Of a stretch of 64,000 nt of DNA, positions 53,513 through 61,591 are shown one piece after another. Position numbers and translations under genes: made by a program. Within the stretch, counting starts at the first letter, position 1; each line of letters starts with the position of its first letter. This DNA is from Phenylobacterium sp. (GTDB lineage: Bacteria; Pseudomonadota; Alphaproteobacteria; Caulobacterales; Caulobacteraceae): positions 82,082 to 146,081 of the forward strand of contig JAGNIV010000007.1 of the NCBI GenBank assembly GCA_018001015.1. Direction: 5' to 3'. Under the pieces are notes generated by a model, which was not told where the DNA came from, made no database searches, and was given only the letters and a program-made list of their open reading frames with translations.

Positions 53513-54112
53513 ATGCCGGCACGCCTAAGAGTTTATCACGCGCTGCTCGCCATCGGCGTCGTCGCGGCCTATTTCAGCACCGAGTGGGGCGGGGTTCACG
53601 CCTGGCTCGGTTATGGCGTCGCGGGGGTCATCCTGTTTCGGCTGGTGTTGGCGCTGACCGGCGCCCCGCAACTCGGCCTGATGCGGTTCTATCCCCATTT
53701 CCACGGCCTCAAGCTTGGTAACGCCTTCACCCATCCGGCCATCAGCCGCGTGCTGTTGGTCGGCATCGCCGTCTGCCTGATCGGCGTCACGGCGACCGGG
53801 ATCGCCATGGACAAGGGACGCACGCTCTCGCTGGGCGCGCCGCCCGCCGTATCCGCCGCGTCGCCGGAGATCGGCGCCCGCGCGAGCTCGGAGGGCGAAG
53901 ACGCCGACGAAGGGCGCGGGGATGAAGAGGAAGAAGGTGACGGACAGGAGGGGGAGGAAGGCGGTCCGCTCGGTGAGCTACATGAGCTGTTCGGCAATGG
54001 CCTGATGCTGCTCGTCGCCGTCCATGTCAGCTATCTGTTCCTGTTCAAGCGTCCCCTCGCCCGGTTCATGCTGTTCGCCGCCCCCAAGCGACCGTCGGCG
54101 CAGGACAAGTGA
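53513..54112 (+). CDS. Cytochrome b561 with an acidic loop
   Basis: 199 residues, four membrane helices: R-V-Y-H-A-L-L-A-I-G-V-V near the start, then helices at about 29-48, 77-97 and 155-175. His residues in the first and last helices (H-A-L-L; V-H-V-S-Y-L-F) are likely haem ligands. Between helices 3 and 4 lies a strongly Asp/Glu-rich stretch (about 120-150) not usual for the family. The b561 fold and the rubrerythrin neighbour suggest electron supply to periplasmic redox proteins. Confidence 0.8.
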   Translation: MPARLRVYHALLAIGVVAAYFSTEWGGVHAWLGYGVAGVILFRLVLALTGAPQLGLMRFYPHFHGLKLGNAFTHPAISRVLLVGIAVCLIGVTATGIAMDKGRTLSLGAPPAVSAASPEIGARASSEGEDADEGRGDEEEEGDGQEGEEGGPLGELHELFGNGLMLLVAVHVSYLFLFKRPLARFMLFAAPKRPSAQDK

Positions 54113-54142
54113 ATTCCGAGGATAGGATCTGAAGGCGCCCGT

Positions 54143-54340
54143 TCAGGTGGGCGGGAAGTCGTCGATCACCGCTTCAAGGGGCGGGACGCTCAGCTCGCTC
54201 TCGGGCGGGTCGCCGGCGATTTTCAGGTGGTGGGCGGCGGCTTCGCTGATCAGGCGGCTGCGCTCGTTCAGGTCGACAGCGGCCGCGGCGGCGGTGAGCA
54301 GCCGGTCCATCCCCTGACCGTCGAGTTGCGATATCGGCAT
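54143..54340 (-). CDS. Small hypothetical protein
   Basis: 65 residues, helical, with no membrane segment: M-D-R-L-L-T-A-A-A-A-A-V-D-L-N-E-R-S-R-L-I. Ends with a Pro-rich acidic tail. No family recognised. It is convergent with the cytochrome b561 gene and divergent from the methyltransferase gene. Confidence 0.5.
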   Translation of the reverse strand: MPISQLDGQGMDRLLTAAAAAVDLNERSRLISEAAAHHLKIAGDPPESELSVPPLEAVIDDFPPT

Positions 54341-54473
54341 GCGCGGCCCCTCCCAGGGTCAGGTGGCGAGGTTAGGCCAGAACACAAAACGTCGGGTTAA
54401 CCAAGGCGCCGGCGCGGCGTGGTTGCGCCGGGCAGGATTGCCTGACCGGCGAATCGCCAATAGCAGAGCAGGC

Positions 54474-55214
54474 ATGGCGCGCATCGAACTCCCCAGCATC
54501 GGCACCCCCGACACGATCCACGGCGGCCGCTCGGCCCGCGACGGCTATCAGCGGGGCTGGGGGCTGATGCACACCGACCTGGCGGCGAAGGTCGCGGCCG
54601 ATCCCCTCTATCAGGCCGCCGCGGAGGCCAGCGACGGGTGGTCGCTGATGGTGGAGGCCAAGCGGATGAACCTGTTCCTGCTGCTCACCGACTTCTTCGA
54701 GAAGCTCGAGGGCAAGGACGTCATCGAGTTCGGCTCCTACCGGGGCGGCAACGCACTGTTCATGGCCCATGTCCTGAAGGCCGTCGCGCCCAAGGCCCGC
54801 GTCTATGCCTGCGACACCTATGCCGGCATGCCGGTGACCGACGCAGCCCGCGACCTGCACGGGGCGGGCGACTTTTCCGAGGCCTCCTTCGAGGCGCTGT
54901 CGAAGCGGCGCGACAAGCTGAAGCTGAAGAACCTGGTGGTGGTGAAGGGCCTGTTCGAGGACACCTTCCCCGGCATCGCCAGGAAGAAGCCGAGCTTCGG
55001 CCTGGCCCACATCGATTGCGATATCTATTCCGGCGTGAAGTACGCCCAGGAAGCCGTCTGGCCGTTCATGACCAAGGGCGGCTACGTCGTCTATGACGAC
55101 GCCGACGCGCCCTCCTGCATCGGCGCCACCGAGGCGGTGGAGGAACTGGTGATGGCGCGCCGCCTGCACTCCGAGCAGGTCTGGCCCCACTGGGTGTTCC
55201 GCGCGGGGCTTTAG
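54474..55214 (+). CDS. TylF/macrocin O-methyltransferase-like protein
   Basis: 246 residues from ATG 54474. V-I-E-F-G-S-Y-R-G-G-N-A-L (SAM site), Y-A-C-D-T-Y-A-G-M-P, and H-I-D-C-D-I-Y-S-G-V-K, then Y-V-V-Y-D-D-A-D-A-P are the TylF-family motifs (metal-dependent methyltransferase). Members modify sugars of macrolides or surface glycans. Alone here, so a glycan or lipid role is a guess. The upstream frame to 54339 is unlike the family. Confidence 0.82.
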   Translation: MARIELPSIGTPDTIHGGRSARDGYQRGWGLMHTDLAAKVAADPLYQAAAEASDGWSLMVEAKRMNLFLLLTDFFEKLEGKDVIEFGSYRGGNALFMAHVLKAVAPKARVYACDTYAGMPVTDAARDLHGAGDFSEASFEALSKRRDKLKLKNLVVVKGLFEDTFPGIARKKPSFGLAHIDCDIYSGVKYAQEAVWPFMTKGGYVVYDDADAPSCIGATEAVEELVMARRLHSEQVWPHWVFRAGL

Positions 55215-55339
55215 GACTCCACCTAACCCTGGCGCGTCTCGATCACGATGCGTTTGGACGGAATGGTCTGAGCGTTGAATGGTGATCTGATTTCAAAATC
55301 ATAGAGCCGGTTTCAGGCTTCGAGAGAAGCCATCCGACT

Positions 55340-55528
55340 CTACGAGGCGTCCCGAGGATCGAACCGGGTCATGTCGGTCTGGGAGAGGCTGATGAGCTGA
55401 GGCGTCGGGGGCTCGGTGGTCTCCTCCGGACCCAGCCGCAGGGCCGCGCCGCTGGCGGCGCCCACGCAGGTGGCCGAGGCCAGGGCGGCGAGCCACAGTC
55501 GGGCGCTGAGACGGGTGGAGAGCGGCAT
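55340..55528 (-). CDS. Possible small exported protein
   Basis: 62 residues if started at ATG 55528. Basic N terminus plus a hydrophobic stretch (L-W-L-A-A-L-A-S-A-T-C-V-G-A-A-S-G-A) resembling a signal peptide or anchor, then a short acidic tail. No clear ribosome site. Weak call. Confidence 0.3.
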   Translation of the reverse strand: MPLSTRLSARLWLAALASATCVGAASGAALRLGPEETTEPPTPQLISLSQTDMTRFDPRDAS

Positions 55529-55809
55529 GGGCGGCGGGACCGGTTGGAGGCGTCTTTCAAACCACCGCGCGCGACATCGGTTCCACCCCACGGGCCGACA
55601 CCCCGACAATCGGGCGCCGCGCATCTTCGAGGGCGGGAAAGATTGGCTGGGGAACTAGGACCCTCAGCGAAACCCTAAAAGACCAACAAAAACAATAGAC
55701 AGTTCGCGACTTGAGAAACGTTTTGTAGCAGTCTTTTGTAGCAGTTGGAAGATCGGCTCACCGATGTGGCGCAAGCCCGTTGTCCTCAAGCGCATGTGCC
55801 ACCTACCGC
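55529..55809. other. Gap without a recognised gene
   Basis: 281 bases between the small exported protein and the hypothetical gene ending at 55810. It marks the change to the less GC-rich variable region. A repeat of TTTTGTAGCAG occurs at about 55722-55744, once complete (TTTTGTAGCAGT) and once overlapping. Nothing else is seen. Confidence 0.4.
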
Positions 55810-56364
55810 CTAAACGCTGATCCTCGACTTCGCGGCGAAGTCCTTCCAATACCCCTGCGTGGCATCGGAAAGCGTCTCCAAAAGCGGAAGAGACCAAACC
55901 ACATGGCCCACCAAGCCAGAGGTCTTGGGGCTATCGCTGAATCCCATGTCGGTCAGGAAGGCTTTTAGAAGCGGCTGATCCATCATGCTGTGCTGGGCGG
56001 CATCTGCTTCGATGTAGCGAAACACCGCAGTCGGAAACCAGTGGCTCTCAGACCCGCTAGACAGGGCACGACGCATCGCAGCCATGACGGCATCCGCAGC
56101 CCCTGGACTGAGGCACACCCCAATTCCAGCAGCTTCCCGTGCCAGAATCGCCGCCGCGTACTGGTGGTTCAGTGGCCGTTTCTCATGCTGGTGGGTGAGA
56201 AAAGCCGCGATCCCGTCGGCGTCCATCTTGCACGCATTTGCCATCGTGAGCGTCAACGCTTGGTGCCAGTTGTCGAACGTCGAATTGGCCACGGCGAACA
56301 TGTGCGCGACGAAGGCGTCAGCCGCGTCCTGCGGAGTGACTTTCCGCTTAAGGAAACCAAGCAT
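55810..56364 (-). CDS. Hypothetical protein of the variable region
   Basis: 184 residues, helical, soluble. M-L-G-F-L-K-R-K-V-T-P-Q-D-A-A-D-A-F at the start; H-Q-A-L-T-L-T-M-A-N-A-C-K later; no known motif. Codon use is somewhat less GC-biased than in the core genes, in line with acquisition. It is the last gene of the minus-strand series that starts with the PP2C gene, but spacing shows it is likely separate. Confidence 0.55.
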   Translation of the reverse strand: MLGFLKRKVTPQDAADAFVAHMFAVANSTFDNWHQALTLTMANACKMDADGIAAFLTHQHEKRPLNHQYAAAILAREAAGIGVCLSPGAADAVMAAMRRALSSGSESHWFPTAVFRYIEADAAQHSMMDQPLLKAFLTDMGFSDSPKTSGLVGHVVWSLPLLETLSDATQGYWKDFAAKSRISV

Positions 56365-56478
56365 CGAATGCTTCCCCCACCGCTTTTTGACAGCCTATCA
56401 TAGCCTGTCACCCCGGCAGTACGGGGCCGTAGCCGTTCGCACTGTCCGCGTTCCCAGCCGTCTGTCGGTGTCCAATCA

Positions 56479-56535
56479 TCACCGCAGCCCCTCCACACGC
56501 TCCCAGTACCTAGCCAGGGCCGGAGCATCGGCGTG
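56479..56535 (-). pseudogene. Remnant of a repeated small ORF (copy 1)
   Basis: Minus-strand frame H-A-D-A-P-A-L-A-R-Y-W-E-R-V-E-G-L-R then TGA, matching the tail A-D-A-x-A-L-x-G-Y-R-E-H-L-E-G-L of the small ORFs at 60187 and 62764. The upstream part of those ORFs is absent here. Nucleotide likeness (GGAGCATCGGCG; CCGCAGCCCCTC) shows common descent. Confidence 0.55.
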
Positions 56536-56573
56536 ACCGGTGCTCAGCACGACTAACTTATCGGACCGAGGAG

Positions 56574-56843
56574 CTAGTCGTTCCGATACCAAATTTTCGG
56601 TGGACATTGGAGTTGATCAAGAGGGACCCCTCGTCTCTTCACATGCCAATATTCAGAACGACCGGGTCGGGAATGTCGATAATCTGAGCCCTTATTAGCC
56701 CATGGGTGCGGGTCTAGAATGTATCGCCCGTCAACTATTTCGCGGACGTCGGCAAAGCCGTGCGAGCCACGACCAGTCCAGAAATATACAAGATCACCGG
56801 GTTCAGGTCGGTACGGCGGGAGGTTGGCCAGATAGTCGTGCAA
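56574..56843 (-). CDS. Small hypothetical protein downstream of the MBL gene
   Basis: 89 residues rich in aromatic residues and Arg: Y-L-A-N-L-P-P-Y-R-P-E-P-G-D-L-V-Y-F-W-T-G-R-G-S-H-G-F. The pattern P-G-D-L-V-Y-F near the start resembles the opening of small SH3-like or NlpC-like folds, but the similarity is weak. It is 48 bases after the MBL gene on the same strand and might belong to that operon. Confidence 0.5.
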   Translation of the reverse strand: MHDYLANLPPYRPEPGDLVYFWTGRGSHGFADVREIVDGRYILDPHPWANKGSDYRHSRPGRSEYWHVKRRGVPLDQLQCPPKIWYRND

Positions 56844-56891
56844 GGTCGAGCCCCTGAAGTCGTGCGTGATCCATCGAAAGCAGGCGGTCTC

Positions 56892-58136
56892 CTATAGGAG
56901 TAGGGGCTCACCATCGGCGAGGCGGCGGATCGGCGGAAACCCATCTGTCTCGCTGTCCCACGCCACCCCATGAATTGGCACGAGCCACGTGGGGTCCATG
57001 CTCTTGGCGAAGGCTCGGAGATTGGTCGGAGAGGCGTGGCCGCTGGTGTGGATATGCGCCGCGCGGGCGCCCCCACGCTCAAACCATTCCTGCAACCGGG
57101 CGCCATCATCATTCTTGAGGTAGCCGCGCCACATCGACCAACTCCAAGCGTCGTCAGCGTTCGGCGCCACACCAGCCGGTTCATAGTCCCTAACTAGCGA
57201 CGGACGAACCATGATCACCCACTTCTCTGGCGTGGCCGCGAGCTTCTTCGCCGACATGCCATGGGGGACCATTCGCTTTACGAAAGCTTCGTCACCCTTG
57301 CGGCGATACATCCGAGCGAACGCACCGGTGACCACGATCTTCATCGCGGGCCAGTCTGGCTGCGGTAGCTTCCCAAACGCAGCGAGGGCTTCGAGAACTT
57401 CGGCTGTGTAGAGATCAACAACGAGCGTCCGGCCAGTCTTCAAGCAGGCCCGATAGAGGGTGACTGTTCGGTCGATGTTCTGGGCTGACCACGCCACAAA
57501 CACCCGCCCCTTCGTCTCTCGGAAGAGAGCCTCGAAATCCCCTTCGAGATCGCTTTCGCTCATGCTGGGCTTGTCGCTACCGAGATTTGTCCCTTCCATA
57601 AGCAGGACATCGATCGCAGGCGGCGGGTTAGCCATCATGCGCTCAACAAGCTTGGACTTCCGACCATGGGTTCGGAAATCACCGGAATAGAGGATGCGTT
57701 TCCCACCGATCCCAATCAGCAGCATGTGCGCGTCGAACGCTGAGTGATCCGTCAGATAGGGAGTCACTGTGAACGGTCCGACCTGGGACGGTTGACCGCT
57801 GATCCACGGCCTGAAGTCCCGTTCGATGGGTTTCCCGAAGATGCCCGAGGTCAGGCGGATGAGCTTGGTGGTGGCCTCGCCACAGTAGACTGGCCAATCG
57901 GCGGGGGTCTCTTCCAGCAGGCCATAATGGTCTTGGTGCGGGTGGGAGATCAGCACGCCGTCGAGGGGAGCCGTAAGGTCCAAGGTCCTGGGCAAAAGCC
58001 CGGTCGCCCCGTTCGGAGCGTCCAGCGGCCTGCCAACGTCGAGGATGACGCGGGCGCCGTTATCGACGGCAACCTCAATGCAGTTGCCGCCGATCTGATC
58101 GGTGGACCGGTGAACGGTTAGTTTGACGCCAGTCAA
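56892..58136 (-). CDS. MBL-fold hydrolase, beta-CASP/RNase J-like
   Basis: 414 residues. Metal motif H65-x-H67-x-D69-H70 (S-H-P-H-Q-D-H-Y-G), a later Y-S-G-D-F-R and H-T-S-G-H-A-S...P-I-H-G at the C terminus, in the order seen in RNase J and other beta-CASP nucleases. These cut RNA or DNA; the substrate here is unknown. Start is TTG at 58136, overlapping the stop of the upstream gene (TTGA), so they are translated together. Third gene of the PP2C operon. Confidence 0.75.
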   Translation of the reverse strand: MTGVKLTVHRSTDQIGGNCIEVAVDNGARVILDVGRPLDAPNGATGLLPRTLDLTAPLDGVLISHPHQDHYGLLEETPADWPVYCGEATTKLIRLTSGIFGKPIERDFRPWISGQPSQVGPFTVTPYLTDHSAFDAHMLLIGIGGKRILYSGDFRTHGRKSKLVERMMANPPPAIDVLLMEGTNLGSDKPSMSESDLEGDFEALFRETKGRVFVAWSAQNIDRTVTLYRACLKTGRTLVVDLYTAEVLEALAAFGKLPQPDWPAMKIVVTGAFARMYRRKGDEAFVKRMVPHGMSAKKLAATPEKWVIMVRPSLVRDYEPAGVAPNADDAWSWSMWRGYLKNDDGARLQEWFERGGARAAHIHTSGHASPTNLRAFAKSMDPTWLVPIHGVAWDSETDGFPPIRRLADGEPLLL

Positions 58137-59104
58137 GCTCGGGCGCCCCCTGGAGCTTCCGGGGGGTCTAGTCGGTATGCATCGGTCTTAATGGCAAGGA
58201 TTGGCACAGACAGTCTCGCCAGCTTTGCTTGGTGATCCTTCCAACCGGGCGAGGCCAGTTGCTCCTCGGTGCCGAAAATGACGAGGCGGGGCGTGGTGTC
58301 GAGGTCCAGCTTTCTTGGGATTTTGGCGGCCTTCCGCACCAGTGGATCAAGGGCGAGTGGCTTTCCGCCGACGCCCGCCCATTCCGCGAAATCGCCCAGC
58401 AACGAGCAGGTTTGAGCGTATGCCTCTATGACAGCCTGCCGATGAATTTCGTCGGCGAGATAGTTCCTATAGGCCGCGACCTGCGTCATCACCTCCGGGT
58501 CTTTGGACCCGCTGGCCCGTAGGCGCGCGTCCGTGATGCGTTTCGCTTCCCAAAACACAATGCGCGCGCCACTGGCGACCGGCTCAAGTGCGATAAGGTC
58601 CATACGCAGGGCCGTCGTCTGCTCGCCGTGGGCGGGCAAGCCCATCTCCAAGTCGATGACCCCGCCGCTGTCCGCGACAACCCGCTCGACCTCAGCCTTC
58701 TCAGGGGTCTCCCAGCGCGCCGCGCGCGCCATCCACTCCCAAAGGGTTGAGGCTCCCGCATATCGGACGGTCTGGCCAGACTTCGCGTGGGCGACCTCGC
58801 CGTCGATCAAGCGCGCGTAGGCTTGTTCGGTCGATTTCTCGAAGGCGTATTTGACGTGCACGTCAACGTAGGGACGGCTTTGTCCATTGAAGCCGACGCG
58901 GGCGACCGACTGACCTCGTAGGTAGAAGTTCAGGTAGTTGTCACGCACAGCGAGGCGTAGCGGTCGCTCAACCTTACCCGTTCCGCTTGGCCCCCACAGC
59001 GCAAGAAGGTCTTTCCACCAGTTGTCGGTGGGACTTGCCGCCAAGTCCTCAAGACGCCCCTTCGCGTCGGGGGTCAGGCCCCGCTTGAATCCCCTTACCG
59101 CCAT
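58133..59104 (-). CDS. PD-(D/E)XK nuclease-like protein
   Basis: 323 residues from ATG 59104, with GGGAGAG six bases upstream; an earlier ATG at 59158 is less favoured. Residues 150-190 carry E153, D169 (R-M-D-L-I-A-L) and E186-A-K188 (V-F-W-E-A-K-R), the D...E-x-K core of the restriction-endonuclease fold. The N-terminal half (W-G-P-S-G-T-G-K-V...) is unlike known domains. Its partner phosphatase and MBL enzyme suggest defence or DNA-damage processing. The family is not named. Confidence 0.6.
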   Translation of the reverse strand: MAVRGFKRGLTPDAKGRLEDLAASPTDNWWKDLLALWGPSGTGKVERPLRLAVRDNYLNFYLRGQSVARVGFNGQSRPYVDVHVKYAFEKSTEQAYARLIDGEVAHAKSGQTVRYAGASTLWEWMARAARWETPEKAEVERVVADSGGVIDLEMGLPAHGEQTTALRMDLIALEPVASGARIVFWEAKRITDARLRASGSKDPEVMTQVAAYRNYLADEIHRQAVIEAYAQTCSLLGDFAEWAGVGGKPLALDPLVRKAAKIPRKLDLDTTPRLVIFGTEEQLASPGWKDHQAKLARLSVPILAIKTDAYRLDPPEAPGGARA

Positions 59105-59121
59105 GCACGTCTCTCCCGCTT

Positions 59122-59144
59122 CGTTCCCCGTGCTTGGGGGAACG
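59122..59144. promoter_or_regulatory. Inverted repeat before the nuclease-like gene
   Basis: CGTTCCCC and GGGGAACG, an 8-bp perfect inverted repeat with a 7-base spacer, 17 bases upstream of ATG 59104. It lies inside the longer alternative frame. It may be an operator or an RNA hairpin that affects initiation. Confidence 0.4.
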
Positions 59145-59195
59145 GCATTACCTGTCATTCTTGTGGGGGTATTCGTCGCCCCAATGGCGCCGCGT

Positions 59196-60041
59196 TCAAA
59201 GCACGCAGTGCCGTCCTGCCGAGATCACCGTTAACGCCCTACGACGCACCGCAACTTCGGATTCGACGTGCCGCCGATTGACTGTCACCGCAGTTGCGTT
59301 GTCGTCAACGTGCAACCCCAGTGCGCTGCGCCCAAGGACTTCACCAATCCCAAAATCTCCGGCCACTGAGACGATTGAAGTCAGATCGACGTCGGAATGG
59401 AAGCCGTCCGAGGTCAGCAGCAAGGTCTCGCTTGGGTCTGAGGACAGGTCGAACGCCTGATGCATTAGGCCGTCGCCAATACCGACATATTGCATCAGCC
59501 CGCTGTCGAAGGGGCCGAGGTCATCAAGGCCCAAGAGCCCAGCCAGGGTATCGTCCGTGGTGACCTGACATAGGGTCGGGTTGGTGCAGTAGAGTCGGCT
59601 GTCACCCACATGGACGGCCCGACATTCACCACCCTGGGTCATGGCTACCGCCGTCAGCGTGGTTCCCCCACGCCCTTGCATCATCGCCCAGACAGCCTCA
59701 TTGACCTCCAGGATCGCGACCTCAAGGACGCTGGCGAGATCAGGTTCAGGCGCGATAGCGAGTGATTGAATGAACGCGGTGGCCGCAATGCTCGCGGCTT
59801 TTGCGCCATCGTCCATACCACCCATCCCATCGAGAACGGCGGCCACGAAGTAGGCTTGCTTGGCGCCATGCTGAGGGATGAAGGCAACGAACGCGCGGTC
59901 CTGGTTCTCAGCCCGCGCGCCCCTGAATGTGACCAGTGAGGCGCCTCCCTCTACAACATGGCCGCCATCGCTCGGCGGGCATGCAAAGAAGGACGCTAGC
60001 CGATCAGTCGTGGCTTTGGCGTCTCTCGTGTTCGATCCCAT
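59196..60041 (-). CDS. PP2C-family protein phosphatase
   Basis: 281 residues. All PP2C landmarks occur: E45-N-Q-D-R, D71-G-M-G-G, G125-G-T-T, V-G-D-S-R (145-149), S-D-G (211-213), D246-D-N. Metal-binding aspartates are complete, so it should be active on phospho-Ser/Thr. No kinase gene is adjacent. It heads the operon with the nuclease-like and MBL genes (37-91 bases to the next start). PP2C genes beside nucleases occur in bacterial stress and defence islands. Confidence 0.85.
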   Translation of the reverse strand: MGSNTRDAKATTDRLASFFACPPSDGGHVVEGGASLVTFRGARAENQDRAFVAFIPQHGAKQAYFVAAVLDGMGGMDDGAKAASIAATAFIQSLAIAPEPDLASVLEVAILEVNEAVWAMMQGRGGTTLTAVAMTQGGECRAVHVGDSRLYCTNPTLCQVTTDDTLAGLLGLDDLGPFDSGLMQYVGIGDGLMHQAFDLSSDPSETLLLTSDGFHSDVDLTSIVSVAGDFGIGEVLGRSALGLHVDDNATAVTVNRRHVESEVAVRRRALTVISAGRHCVL

Positions 60042-60186
60042 CCCTACTATTCAATCGGCGACCGTTTGAATTGCGGGCTGGGACCACATTTCCTCGTTTT
60101 GCCACGACTCTCCTGTGGATAACTCGGCAGACGGGCGACGCAGATCGCTCAGATCACAGGACAGCGGCGCCGCTTAGACGCCCTGA

Positions 60187-60444
60187 TCAGCGCGCTTCAG
60201 AGGACCGCAGCCCCTCTAGATGTTCCCGGTATCCAGCCAACGCTAGAGCATCGGCGCCGACCTTGGCCACGGCCTCATCCACTTCAGCCAGGGCCTTCTG
60301 GACCGTCAAGCGCGGACAATCGACTTGCAGCAACGCGACCTGCCCCGGTAGCACTGTCGCGGCGACAGTCGCTTCGTGCGACCGATTGCTTCTGGGGGTA
60401 GCGGACAAGCAATGTATCACACGCTCGAAGATCGGCGCGTTCAC
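60187..60444 (-). CDS. Small repeated ORF (copy 2)
   Basis: 85 residues from a GTG start. The C-terminal half L-T-V-Q-K-A-L-A-E-V-D-E-A-V-A-K-V-G-A-D-A-L-A-L-A-G-Y closely matches copy 3 at 62764; the N-terminal half does not and may be out of register. It lies divergent to the DGQHR-like gene with a 12-base gap. A real product is uncertain. Confidence 0.4.
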   Translation of the reverse strand: MNAPIFERVIHCLSATPRSNRSHEATVAATVLPGQVALLQVDCPRLTVQKALAEVDEAVAKVGADALALAGYREHLEGLRSSEAR

Positions 60445-60456
60445 TGCACCTCGGTG

Positions 60457-61590
60457 ATGACCGCCCTTACGGTTGGTCGCTACCTAGAACTCGTCGAAGG
60501 CGTCTACGCAAAGCGCGGCGGCTTGGACGGTCAGAGGGCACCGCTCAAGACCAAGACCGGCATCACGATCCGATCGCGGATGGTTAGTGATTTGCAGCAG
60601 GGTGCCGTCATTCCGCCCGTGGTGTTGGGTGTGCTCGCCGATGATCCACAGATCGCTGAGTTAGCGACCGTTGGAGACTCCGAGGCTTTTTCCACTTGGT
60701 TCTCGGCTCTTGACCCAGAGGCCATCTCGATCATCGACGGGATGCAGCGAACGACGGCTCTGAAGGAGGCGGTCGTCGTTCACGGTGCAATCGCTAACAC
60801 GTCCATTCGGGTCGAGTTCTGGATTTCAAAATACCTCAACAGCCTGATCTACCGGATGCTCGTGCTAAATACGGGTCAGGTGCCGTGGGAGTTGGGTCGT
60901 CAACTAGAAACGGTATACAGCCAATTCTTAAAGCGCATTTCCGATGAAGTCGGTGGCGAAGCCGAAATATTCGAGCGCGATGAGAAGCGACGCCGCGCGT
61001 CTGCCGGGCAATATCAAAGCAGCAACATCATTGAATTGCTTTTGATATTCTCTTCTCGTAAATCCGAAATCGACATCAAAGATCGTGTTGCTGAAGATTT
61101 TGCTCGTCTCGATGCTATTGAAACGACGGCACACGCGGAATTTCTGGAATATTTCATTCAGATGCTCCGGCTGATGGTTGCGCTGGACAAGGCATTTTCA
61201 AAACTGCCGAGACAGAATGGCGAAGAACCCGTGGGCCGCCTTCAGTCTGGCAAAGACATCTTCGCTAGCTTCCCCGCGATGGCCGGGTTCGCGGCGGCTG
61301 TCTCGGTGTTTTTGTTCGACGAGCCCGGCTTCAAGATCGAATGGGCGGATGCAGGCGCCAAGATGGATCAGGTGCAGCAGGCCATCGAGACGTTGACGGC
61401 GCGCATTGACGGTTTCGACCCAGATGGTCTCAGGCAATTCATGCAGATGGAGACTCTCGCAGAACGCCTTAGTGGGCGGCGCGGAGGTGTTGGACGGTTC
61501 GAGCGGGAGATGTTCCGCCGCGCGTTCACAACCATGATCAAGAATGCCGAGCGGCTTGAAAGCATGGAACCTTGCTGGCTCGCGTCGTAA
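60457..61590 (+). CDS. DGQHR/DUF262-like protein
   Basis: 377 residues from ATG 60457; ATG 60412 is possible. The ParB-like motif I-I-D-G-M-Q-R-T-T-A-L at about 92-102 resembles D-G-Q-x-R of DndB/DGQHR and DUF262 proteins, and V-L-N-T-G-Q-V-P-W follows. Such domains act in DNA-modification-dependent defence. The later sequence is helical with no known motif. It overlaps nothing and precedes the HEPN-like gene by one base, so the two form an operon. AT-richer codon use than the core genome. Confidence 0.6.
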   Translation: MTALTVGRYLELVEGVYAKRGGLDGQRAPLKTKTGITIRSRMVSDLQQGAVIPPVVLGVLADDPQIAELATVGDSEAFSTWFSALDPEAISIIDGMQRTTALKEAVVVHGAIANTSIRVEFWISKYLNSLIYRMLVLNTGQVPWELGRQLETVYSQFLKRISDEVGGEAEIFERDEKRRRASAGQYQSSNIIELLLIFSSRKSEIDIKDRVAEDFARLDAIETTAHAEFLEYFIQMLRLMVALDKAFSKLPRQNGEEPVGRLQSGKDIFASFPAMAGFAAAVSVFLFDEPGFKIEWADAGAKMDQVQQAIETLTARIDGFDPDGLRQFMQMETLAERLSGRRGGVGRFEREMFRRAFTTMIKNAERLESMEPCWLAS

Positions 61591-61591
61591 A

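Noticed and set aside
58982-59005. Walker-A-like G-P-S-G-T-G-K-V in the nuclease-like protein
   Set aside because: The last position should be Ser or Thr and is Val, and no Walker B was found. Taken as coincidence.
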